Shown here in pieces: positions 1 through 7,049 of a stretch of DNA of 36,995 bases. The stretch spans positions 1-36,995 of the forward strand of contig CAJUTO010000016.1 in assembly GCA_910589675.1 (NCBI GenBank), written 5' to 3'. The notes beneath the pieces are model-generated. The model had not been told where the DNA came from. It did no database searches and saw nothing but the letters and a program-made list of their open reading frames with translations. The position numbers were made by a program, and so were the translations under genes. The stretch is from an uncultured Lactobacillus sp. Lineage in GTDB: Bacteria > Bacillota > Bacilli > Lactobacillales > Lactobacillaceae. Every line of letters begins with the position of its first letter. Within the stretch, counting starts at the first letter, position 1.

Positions 1-127
1 TCTTATAGCGCTCGTTCATCATATCGAGCATTTTGTTCCAGACAAAGCGGTCATTACCAAACATTTGCCAAAGCTGGCCCACCTGGGCTTGATTGGGATA
101 GAGCCTTAATTTTATTCCAGTAAGCAC
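1..127 (-). CDS. tnpB: TnpB (IS605 OrfB) N-terminus, partial
   Basis: Translation from a GTG at 127 gives about 42 residues, including KLRLYPNQAQ, FGNDRFVWNKML and MNERY, the characteristic N-terminus of the OrfB/TnpB proteins of IS605-family elements. These proteins are now known as RNA-guided nucleases related to Cas12. A strong ribosome-binding site (GGAGGG) lies seven bases before the GTG, which supports that start. The gene runs off the left edge, so the zinc finger and RuvC-like domain cannot be checked, and I cannot say whether the copy is intact. Confidence 0.85.
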   Translation of the reverse strand, partial: MLTGIKLRLYPNQAQVGQLWQMFGNDRFVWNKMLDMMNERYK

Positions 128-259
128 GTTTGTTCCCTCCTTTCTTTAAAAATTATAGCAAAAGAAAAGAAGGAAAAATAGGCTTTTAAAAGAAAGCGAT
201 GAAAAGAGCCGTTTTCATTACGGGATTAAAATCCCGTGTTTTCAACGGTAATTTTCTCA
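1..259 (-). mobile_element. IS200/IS605-type element, left-end part, runs off the window
   Basis: The region holds the start of a tnpB gene (127 down to 1), a leader of about 130 bases, and a hairpin tip at 220-237 (arms ACGGGATT and AATCCCGT). The same tip, with one base changed next to the stem, is at the right edge of the window on the other strand. Hairpin ends without terminal inverted repeats or target duplication are typical of IS200/IS605 elements. The leader is too short for a tnpA gene, so this looks like a tnpB-only element, unless tnpA lies beyond the window. The flank on the element strand reads TTTATTGA (257-264 on the plus strand), shared by both copies; I take TTTAT as target and TGA as the first element bases, so the exact boundary is inferred. 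Confidence 0.8.
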
Positions 260-280
260 ATAAAAATTATGAAACCATCA

Positions 281-322
281 AAAAAATAGTGAACGAACTT
301 TTATAAAGTCATTCACTATTTT
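281..322 (-). terminator. Terminator of the murE-racD unit
   Basis: On the minus strand AAAATAGTGAA pairs with TTCACTATTTT across a loop of about 18 bases and is followed by a T-run. It lies just past the racemase stop codon and separates it from the IS element. Confidence 0.75.
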
Positions 323-334
323 ATTTAAAAATAT

Positions 335-1084
335 TTATTTGTACAAATATTTAGCACAAGCTTCTTGTGGATCCATTCCATTTCTAATTTTTAATGCTAG
401 TTCAATGGAAACATCGGCAATAATGGATTGTGGATCGATTACATTGTAGGGATGATCGGGTGCTTTTTCTTGAGCCAAAGAAAGCTCGGTACATCCCAAC
501 AAGATCACATTACAACCGTACTTATCATGCATCGTCTTCAAGATCTTATGATATAAATCGTGATCTACAACGCCTTTTTCCTTAATGTCTGAATAAATCA
601 ACTCATTAACCATAGGCTGAATCTCAGACCCACCTAGTTCAACTTCCCGTCCAACATGATGAATTTCATCTTCATATAAATGATCATAAATTGAACCCTC
701 AGTAGCAATCAAGCCGATTTTCTTTTCATCGGGATAATTATCAATAAAATTATGGACTGCAATTCGCATCATATGCAAAAATGGAATATCTGTCAAAGCA
801 GCTAAATCATCATAGAAATAATGAGCTGTATTACATGGCATAACAAAGAAATCTGGATTAAGCTTGGCTTGGCCTAAGACGTCATCTTTTAAATCATAAA
901 AGAAGTTGGGCTTGGAATGATCCATAATGTAAGAAGTTCGATCAGGAACCTGGGCATCATTTACCAAAATATAGTTTAAATAATCTTGGTCTCGAGCAAT
1001 TTTAACTCGATGATTAATTAAACGAACATAGCTTTCAGTGGCAATTGTTCCCATTCCACCGATAATACTAAAAAAATGCTTCAT
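335..1084 (-). CDS. racD: Aspartate/glutamate racemase family protein
   Basis: The 249-residue protein belongs to the cofactor-independent Asp/Glu racemase family. It has the N-terminal GGMGTIAT loop and the two catalytic cysteines in their usual motifs, MPCNTAHYF (Cys84) and LLGCTELSL (Cys198). Such enzymes interconvert L- and D-aspartate or glutamate in the cytoplasm. The gene lies 31 bases behind murE on the same strand, with no terminator between, so the two are probably co-transcribed. L. acidophilus-group peptidoglycan is the L-Lys-D-Asp type, so aspartate racemization to supply the D-Asp cross-bridge is a reasonable inference. Glutamate as substrate cannot be excluded from sequence alone. 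The start is ATG at 1084 with a weak GGGA-type ribosome-binding site. Confidence 0.8.
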   Translation of the reverse strand: MKHFFSIIGGMGTIATESYVRLINHRVKIARDQDYLNYILVNDAQVPDRTSYIMDHSKPNFFYDLKDDVLGQAKLNPDFFVMPCNTAHYFYDDLAALTDIPFLHMMRIAVHNFIDNYPDEKKIGLIATEGSIYDHLYEDEIHHVGREVELGGSEIQPMVNELIYSDIKEKGVVDHDLYHKILKTMHDKYGCNVILLGCTELSLAQEKAPDHPYNVIDPQSIIADVSIELALKIRNGMDPQEACAKYLYK

Positions 1085-1115
1085 AATTTCCCTACTTTGA
1101 TTATTTTAACCGTTA

Positions 1116-2687
1116 CTAATGTTCAAAATGTTCTTGTTCACCTTCAAGTTTGTTAATTACATTTTGAGCAACAACGATATCTGATGGATATGGTGTATCT
1201 ACACCGCGAATCTTTTGGAAAGCATCTGCACCTTTTCCACAGATAAGAACAACATCATCTTTGCCAGCCATTGCAATTGCATCATGGATAGCCTTTTTAC
1301 GATCTAATTCAATTGTTACATCACACTTTGAGTGATCAATTCCAGAGTCAATTTCTTGAGCAATTGACATTGGATCTTCAAATCCTGGATCATCGGTAGT
1401 AAGGAAAGCCTTATCGGCATAAGCTGTTAAACTTTCACTGAATCCTGGACGACGAGAAACTCCTTTATCCCCAGGAGCACCTACAACCACAATAATCTTT
1501 GGATTATCAAATTCTTCTTGCATAAAGCTCATAAGTGCCATCATTGAAGCTTTGTTGTGAGCATAATCAACAACAACCATTCCATGATTCTTGGTCATTT
1601 CAGTTTGCATTCTACCAGGGATGGTAACGTGACGAATACCCTTAGCACATTCATCATGATCCATACCAGCAAGCCCGGCACCGATAATTGCAGCAGTACC
1701 ATTTGATTCGTTGAAGTCACCGATCATTTGCAAAGTGTAATCGCCATTAATTGGAAGTTGCTTAGCTTTATCACTTGCACAGTAAAGCTTGAAGCGAGTT
1801 TCACGCATATCAGTTTCTTGTGAAGCATAGCGGAAATCAATTGGAACCTTCAAGTTTGGATTTTCAAAGTTTTCACTAGCAAATAGATAAATACTATCTG
1901 GATTAGTTGTGGTAGTTGCGGCTGCATATACTTCATCAAAGTGAGCAGTTTCTGCATTGATGATACACTTGCGTGAATTTACCAACAATTGCAACTTACA
2001 GTGAAGATAATCCGCAAAGTTAGGGTGTTCATTTGGTCCAATATGGTCTGGCGTAATGTTTAAGAAAAAGCCAAGGTCATAAGTCAGACCAAATACACGA
2101 TTCTTCTTGTAAGCCTGACTTGAAACTTCCATTACCAAATGAGTCATTCCATTATCAACAGCAGTTCTCATATCACGGAACAAATCAAGTGATTCTGGTG
2201 TAGTTAAGCTTGATTTAAAGCTGTCTTCTGGCTTAGGACCCACTACATCATTAACTGAAGAAATAAGTGCAGTGCGACCACCATTCATTTGATCAAGCAT
2301 TCCCTTTAAAAAGTATGCGGAAGTGGTCTTACCCTTAGTTCCAGTGAAGGCAACTACAAATAAATCGTCTTGTGGGAAACGGAAAAATGCGGCAGACAAA
2401 AGTGCCATGGCCTTTGATACATCCCGAACAATTAAGGCGTGCATCCCTTTTCCTTCTGGATATGGTTGTTCTGCAACATAACAAATGGCGCCGTTGTCTT
2501 TAGCCATTGATAAGTAGGTTGGTCTAAATCCAGCCCCTTTACAGAAAAATAAAGTGTTGGTTTGAATATCGCGTGAATCATAAGATACGTAATCCATCTT
2601 AGTTGCGACAGCATCTTGAACCGCACTTGACTTAAGCAAGTGGTGTTCTTTTAAAATTAAAATACAGGTATTTAAAGAAATACTCAT
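1116..2687 (-). CDS. murE: UDP-MurNAc-tripeptide synthetase, probably L-lysine-adding MurE
   Basis: This 523-residue Mur ligase adds the third residue to the peptidoglycan stem peptide in the cytoplasm, using ATP. The ATP loop GTKGKT is at residues 116-121, the central-domain motif MEVSSQA near 186, and the C-terminal substrate loop reads DDPG at 432-435. Diaminopimelate-adding MurE enzymes usually have DNPR there, so the loop fits a lysine-type enzyme, as expected for lactobacilli. The length is slightly above the usual ~490. The start is ATG at 2687 behind GAGGGG. The gene heads a murE-racD unit. Its promoter probably overlaps the end of the histidine kinase gene, where an extended -10 is visible. 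Lysine specificity is inferred from one motif and the context. Confidence 0.88.
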   Translation of the reverse strand: MSISLNTCILILKEHHLLKSSAVQDAVATKMDYVSYDSRDIQTNTLFFCKGAGFRPTYLSMAKDNGAICYVAEQPYPEGKGMHALIVRDVSKAMALLSAAFFRFPQDDLFVVAFTGTKGKTTSAYFLKGMLDQMNGGRTALISSVNDVVGPKPEDSFKSSLTTPESLDLFRDMRTAVDNGMTHLVMEVSSQAYKKNRVFGLTYDLGFFLNITPDHIGPNEHPNFADYLHCKLQLLVNSRKCIINAETAHFDEVYAAATTTTNPDSIYLFASENFENPNLKVPIDFRYASQETDMRETRFKLYCASDKAKQLPINGDYTLQMIGDFNESNGTAAIIGAGLAGMDHDECAKGIRHVTIPGRMQTEMTKNHGMVVVDYAHNKASMMALMSFMQEEFDNPKIIVVVGAPGDKGVSRRPGFSESLTAYADKAFLTTDDPGFEDPMSIAQEIDSGIDHSKCDVTIELDRKKAIHDAIAMAGKDDVVLICGKGADAFQKIRGVDTPYPSDIVVAQNVINKLEGEQEHFEH

Positions 2688-2726
2688 GTTATACCCCTCA
2701 AATAGAATATTAATGTCTCAGACAAA

Positions 2727-2735
2727 ATTATAACA
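2727..2735 (-). promoter_or_regulatory. Extended -10 element for murE
   Basis: On the minus strand the site reads TGTTATAAT, a perfect TGnTATAAT extended -10, about 40 bases upstream of the murE ATG. No good -35 is visible, as is common for extended -10 promoters. It sits just before the stop codon of the kinase gene and would let murE be transcribed separately. Confidence 0.5.
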
Positions 2736-2738
2736 CAG

Positions 2739-3893
2739 CTACTGCTTCACTGACGCTTTACTTGGATCTAATGGCAGACGAATAATGAAACTTGTCCAAT
2801 TATCATCCGATACACAAGTAATTGTTCCATGGTGCAAATCAACTACACTTTTTGTAATTGATAAACCTAGCCCAGTTCCGCCAGTTTTAGTATTGCGAGA
2901 AGTTTCGACACGGTAGAAACGTTCAAAAATCTTCTTCAAGGACTCTTCAGGAATCTTAGCCCCATTATTTTCGACGCGAAGTTCTACTTGTTGATTATTT
3001 ACTAAATTTGCTACCAGCTTGATCGTCGTAGCCCCAGTACCGTACTTCAAAGCATTAGTAATCAAATTATTATAAACACGGACAAGCTTTTCTGGATCAG
3101 CCTTAATAGTTAAATCTTGCGGACGAGCTTGAATTTCAAAACTAATTCCCTTTTTTTCAGCTTCCAGTTCAAATCCAGCTGCTACTTGTTCCAGCATAGA
3201 ATAAATATGAAGTGCCGATAAATTCAAGGTAGTATTAGTTGATTTCAAGGTCGTGTATTCCAACAAATCATTTGCCAGAGATTTCATTTGCTCGGCTTTA
3301 GTATAAGCAATATCAACATATTTCTGCGTATCTTCAGGTAAAGCTGCGCCGGATTTTAACAGGCCAAGATAACCAATAATTGAAGTCAGCGGTGTGCGAA
3401 TATCATGAGAAACATTAGTAATAAGTTCATCTTTAGACTTCTCAATGGCGCGCTCTTCATTAATTGAATTCACAGTACTATCTACCAAAGAATTAATTGA
3501 ATCAATTACGCGTTGGAGGTCCGTTCTTACCACAAAAGAAATTCGATGATCAAAGTGACCGTTTGCGATATAGTGCAATTCCGAAATCACATGGCGCAGT
3601 TGCATTTGATGATAGCGACGGATTAAACGCCAATACAAAACTATCAAATCCCCAATAGCCATGATGATAATCACGACATTTTGCCAAGACCAGAAGTCTT
3701 TTCCTCCTACAAAACTCATCGTCTTTTTTAAGAAATAAATCCCATTGACTAAGTTTTCATCTTGTAAAATCGCCAAATGAATTAAAATGATGATCGATAA
3801 GTTCAGTAATAAAAGCAAAACAATCGTAACGACCGCTTCCGCAAAAAGTTCACTTTTTTCAGCGCCAGTTAATTTTACGCGCTCTTTTTTCAT
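2739..3893 (-). CDS. Sensor histidine kinase, VanS-like
   Basis: The 384-residue membrane kinase has two transmembrane segments (about residues 19-43 and 72-91) flanking a short outside loop, then a HAMP-like linker (about 90-143). The phosphoacceptor motif is NVSHDIRTPLTSIIGYLGLL with His163. The ATP-binding domain shows an N-box (YNNLITNALKY, 274-284), a G1 box near ENNGAKIP (319) and a G2 box GGTGLGLSI (348). The H-box closely resembles VanS-type kinases, but the extracellular loop is only about 28 residues and gives no hint of the signal. It follows the response regulator gene by five bases and is surely co-transcribed with it. A role in envelope stress is plausible from the neighbours (murE, ABC exporter) but not shown. 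Confidence 0.9.
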   Translation of the reverse strand: MKKERVKLTGAEKSELFAEAVVTIVLLLLLNLSIIILIHLAILQDENLVNGIYFLKKTMSFVGGKDFWSWQNVVIIIMAIGDLIVLYWRLIRRYHQMQLRHVISELHYIANGHFDHRISFVVRTDLQRVIDSINSLVDSTVNSINEERAIEKSKDELITNVSHDIRTPLTSIIGYLGLLKSGAALPEDTQKYVDIAYTKAEQMKSLANDLLEYTTLKSTNTTLNLSALHIYSMLEQVAAGFELEAEKKGISFEIQARPQDLTIKADPEKLVRVYNNLITNALKYGTGATTIKLVANLVNNQQVELRVENNGAKIPEESLKKIFERFYRVETSRNTKTGGTGLGLSITKSVVDLHHGTITCVSDDNWTSFIIRLPLDPSKASVKQ

Positions 3894-3898
3894 AGGTT

Positions 3899-4585
3899 TT
3901 AAGCCTCTACTTTATAGCCAACTCCCCAAACAGTCTGAATAACATCTTCGCCACCAGTTGCTTTTTGGATTTTATCACGAAGGTGGGAAACGTGGACCAT
4001 AACAGTTTTAGCGGAAACAATGGATTCTTGTTGCCATACTCTTTCAAAGATTTCATCAGCTGAAAAAACGCGATTTGGATGACTTGCTAGTAAATAAAGA
4101 ATTCCAAATTCCAACGCTGTTAATTGAATATCCTTACCGCCGATTGTTTTTACTTCATGAGAATCACGATTAATTACAAGTGGTCCAACTTCTAAAACAT
4201 CAGGTTCGTCATCTTTGACTTGCTTTTGACTACGACGCAAAAGTGAACGTACACGAGCCATTACTTCTAATGGATTAAATGGTTTAGAAACATAATCATC
4301 TGCACCAGTAATTAACCCTTGAATCTTATCCATATCTCCAGTCTTAGCAGAAACAATGATGATTGGAATATCCGAATCTTTTCTAACCTCCTTAATCACT
4401 TCGATCCCTGTCATATTTGGCATCATGACATCTAAAATCATTAAAGCAATGTCAGGAGTGGTAGTTAATTTAGTAATTGCTTCTTTACCGCTATAGGCTG
4501 CAATTGGTTCATATCCTTCATTTTTTAGGTAAATGCTTAATAATTCTACGATTTCTTTATCGTCGTCAACAACTAAGATTTTCAC
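3899..4585 (-). CDS. OmpR-family response regulator, VanR-like
   Basis: The 228-residue DNA-binding regulator is the partner of the kinase that follows. The receiver domain has the acidic cluster DDD at 7-9, phospho-acceptor Asp52 in LDVMMPN, Ser79 and Lys101 in KPF. The C-terminal winged helix is complete, ending in the usual VWGVGYKVE. The start is a GTG at 4585 with an AGAGGGG ribosome-binding site eight bases away. The upstream region carries a recognisable promoter and two CAGTCT copies 31 bases apart, one of them overlapping the -35, which may be autoregulatory boxes. Target genes are unknown; murE and the ABC exporter on either side are the obvious candidates. Confidence 0.92.
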   Translation of the reverse strand: MKILVVDDDKEIVELLSIYLKNEGYEPIAAYSGKEAITKLTTTPDIALMILDVMMPNMTGIEVIKEVRKDSDIPIIIVSAKTGDMDKIQGLITGADDYVSKPFNPLEVMARVRSLLRRSQKQVKDDEPDVLEVGPLVINRDSHEVKTIGGKDIQLTALEFGILYLLASHPNRVFSADEIFERVWQQESIVSAKTVMVHVSHLRDKIQKATGGEDVIQTVWGVGYKVEA

Positions 4586-4628
4586 AGAGAAAACCCCTCT
4601 CTTTTGATTAATACATTATCTTACATTA

Positions 4629-4658
4629 CTTATAGTTTAGCAGACCTCATGCAGTCTA
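4629..4658 (-). promoter_or_regulatory. Promoter for the two-component operon
   Basis: On the minus strand TAGACT (4653-4658) and TATAAG (4629-4634) are separated by 18 bases, upstream of the GTG start at 4585. The element CAGTCT overlaps the -35 (4652-4657) and recurs at 4683-4688, which could be regulator binding sites. Confidence 0.45.
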
Positions 4659-4713
4659 TTTTACACATTTTCAAAAAATATACAGTCTTCATATAATTTT
4701 TTTACTAAAAGCT

Positions 4714-4754
4714 AAAAAATACGCTCCTCTCTTAACTGAGAAAAGCGTATTTTA
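4714..4754 (-). terminator. Terminator behind the small membrane protein gene
   Basis: On the minus strand AAAATACGCT and AGCGTATTTT form a stem with additional internal pairing around TTCTC/GAGAG, followed by a T-run. It separates the exporter unit from the two-component operon. Confidence 0.8.
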
Positions 4755-4773
4755 TGTGAGATTAATATCTCGA

Positions 4774-5112
4774 TTAATGTGCTGCATGTTTATCATCGTA
4801 AAGTTGAGTTTCAATATAAACACAAACAATGAACAACAAAGCAAAACAACAAAGTTTAGGAATTGAAGCATAATCGAGCATACTTGCAAAACCAAATAAA
4901 ATTCCGTCTGGAATGACCCACCAAGATCCAACCCAGGCATTAAAGGTACTGCTAAAAGTTCCAAAGAATGCAATCAAGATTGTTAAAATGATCAATATTG
5001 ATGTCAAAATCATTCCGGGCCTAGTATAATCCTTGAATCCGTGGTCCCAATAGACCATCACGCCTAGGAGCACCAATAAAATCGATGCCATCCATAAACT
5101 ACTCTTCCTCAT
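4774..5112 (-). CDS. Small membrane protein of unknown function
   Basis: The 112-residue protein has about four hydrophobic segments (roughly residues 6-21, 33-52, 60-78 and 86-103), the last containing PKLCCFALLFIVCVYIE with three cysteines. I recognise no family. An AGAAGG ribosome-binding site precedes the ATG at 5112, and a strong terminator follows the stop. It lies 63 bases behind the second half of the ABC exporter on the same strand, with no clear terminator between, so it may be read through from the exporter genes. A TGGTAAAAT extended -10-like sequence at 5137-5145 could also give it its own transcript. Confidence 0.65.
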   Translation of the reverse strand: MRKSSLWMASILLVLLGVMVYWDHGFKDYTRPGMILTSILIILTILIAFFGTFSSTFNAWVGSWWVIPDGILFGFASMLDYASIPKLCCFALLFIVCVYIETQLYDDKHAAH

Positions 5113-5175
5113 AATAAAGGCCTTCTTTCCGCCTTCATTTTACCACTTTCAGCTTATAGATATAGAGCCTAACAC

Positions 5176-7038
5176 TTATTGAATTTCTTTCTTACCAGTA
5201 TAAAGTTCGTAGTAGTAGCCTTTTTCGGCAAGAAGTTCTTTATGAGTACCTGATTCAATAATATGACCATGATCAAGAACCAAAATAAGATCTGAGTTAA
5301 CAATTGTAGACAAACGGTGCGCAATTACAAAACTTGTTCTACCAGCAAGCAAGTTATCCATACCCGCTTGAACCATCTTTTCAGTTCGTGTATCAATACT
5401 TGAGGTAGCTTCATCCAAAATCATTACTGGTTCATCCGCAATCATTGCCCGGGCAATACTGAGCAATTGCATTTGACCCTGTGATAAATCGCCACCATCA
5501 CCGTCAATCACAGTATCATACCCATCATCAAGCTCATGAATAAATTCATCCGCATGTGATAAGCGTGCAGCTTGATAGACCTCATCATCACTAGCATTTG
5601 GATTACCGAAACGAATATTATCCATAATAGTTCCTGTAAACAGGTGTGTTTCTTGCAATACAATTGAGAGCGATCTTCTTAGATCATCCTTTTTAATATT
5701 CTTAATCGGAATACCATCATAAGTAATCTCGCCAGAACTAATTGGATAGAAACGGTTAAGCATATTAGAAATCGTCGTCTTCCCAGCTCCAGTTTCTCCA
5801 ACTAAAGCCACCTTCATCCCCGGTTTGGCATTGATACAAATATCATACAAAATCTGCTTTTCAGGTACATAAGAGAAGTTAACATGATCAAAAATAATAT
5901 GACCACGTACTGGAACTTTCTTGGTGCTGCCATCTTTTTGAGGAACATTCCAGTGCCATGCACCTTCAACTTCTTTATCTTTAGAAATTGTAACCACGCC
6001 ATTATCTGCTTCAACAGGTTCATCCTCTAATTGGAAAATTCTTTGTGCACCAGCTAAAGCCATCACAATCGAGTTCAATTGTTGAGAAATCTGAGCAATT
6101 GGCATACTGAATTGTCTAGACAATTGCAAGAATGAAGCAATTGCACCCAAAGTCAATGGTGCCCAGTTATTAATAGCAACGGCTCCACCTAAGATTGCAA
6201 TTAATACATAAAGTAAGTTTCCCATATTACCCATAATTGGGAAAAGGATAGTTGCGTAAGTGTTAGCTTTTCCAGAAGCGATTCTCAATTCATCATTATA
6301 TTTTTCAAAGCCTTCCTTTACTTCTGGTTCATGTGAAAAGACCTTGATAACCTTTAAGCCGTTAAGCATTTCTTCGTTATAACCATTAATTTGGCCAAGT
6401 TTCTTTTGCTGAACCTTGAAGTAGTAACTAGATTTTTTAGTTAAGAAACGAACAATTCCAAATGATAAGGCGAAGATGATAAATGAGAAGATCGTAAGCT
6501 GCCAGCTCAAACTAAACATGGCGGCAATTACGAAAATCAAAGTCAAAGCTGAGTTAGTAAACTGTGGGATTGACTGCGAAATCATCTGCATCAAAGTATC
6601 GATATCGTTGGTGTAACGTGACATGATATCGCCGTAATCATTTTGGTCAAAATAAGCAATTGGCAAATTCTCCATGTGGGTAAACATATTGTTACGTACC
6701 CGGAATTGAACCTTTTGGGCCAAAATCGCCATTAACATTGTGAATAGATAGTTAGAGATAAATCCAATGGCATAAATACCTAACATTACCCAAATTGCAT
6801 ATGCAAGCGGACCGTAGTTAGGACTCTGACCATGTTGTACCTGCTTAACTAAAGGCGCAATGTAGTTATTAATTAAACGCTCAATAAATAAAGTACCAAT
6901 AACGTTGGCTCCAGCCGACAAGATAATGGTAATTATTGAGGCAATGAACATCCAGGGGCTAGTAGTTAAGATTAATTTTAATAATCTAGCTAAAGTACTA
7001 GAATGATGAACTTTTTCATTATTTACTGTTTGATCCAA
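5176..7038 (-). CDS. ABC exporter subunit with consensus ATP site (LmrD/EfrB type)
   Basis: The 620-residue half-transporter has six membrane spans (about residues 30-320) and a C-terminal ATPase domain. Walker A is GETGAGKT (414-421), Walker B ends LDE with catalytic Glu543, and the H-loop His is present in VIAHRLST. The signature is LSQGQ (518-522) rather than LSGGQ. A linker of about 35 extra residues (346-380) precedes the ATPase domain. Together with the preceding gene it forms a heterodimeric exporter of the multidrug class in the cytoplasmic membrane. The start is TTG at 7038 with a GTAGGGTGA ribosome-binding site, 11 bases after the partner's stop. The substrate cannot be told from the sequence. 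Confidence 0.9.
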   Translation of the reverse strand: MDQTVNNEKVHHSSTLARLLKLILTTSPWMFIASIITIILSAGANVIGTLFIERLINNYIAPLVKQVQHGQSPNYGPLAYAIWVMLGIYAIGFISNYLFTMLMAILAQKVQFRVRNNMFTHMENLPIAYFDQNDYGDIMSRYTNDIDTLMQMISQSIPQFTNSALTLIFVIAAMFSLSWQLTIFSFIIFALSFGIVRFLTKKSSYYFKVQQKKLGQINGYNEEMLNGLKVIKVFSHEPEVKEGFEKYNDELRIASGKANTYATILFPIMGNMGNLLYVLIAILGGAVAINNWAPLTLGAIASFLQLSRQFSMPIAQISQQLNSIVMALAGAQRIFQLEDEPVEADNGVVTISKDKEVEGAWHWNVPQKDGSTKKVPVRGHIIFDHVNFSYVPEKQILYDICINAKPGMKVALVGETGAGKTTISNMLNRFYPISSGEITYDGIPIKNIKKDDLRRSLSIVLQETHLFTGTIMDNIRFGNPNASDDEVYQAARLSHADEFIHELDDGYDTVIDGDGGDLSQGQMQLLSIARAMIADEPVMILDEATSSIDTRTEKMVQAGMDNLLAGRTSFVIAHRLSTIVNSDLILVLDHGHIIESGTHKELLAEKGYYYELYTGKKEIQ

Positions 7039-7049
7039 AATTAATCACC

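Noticed and set aside
4752-4973. Second minus-strand reading frame overlapping the small membrane protein gene
   Set aside because: No ribosome-binding site and it overlaps a better-supported frame with clear start signals; its end also runs into the terminator.
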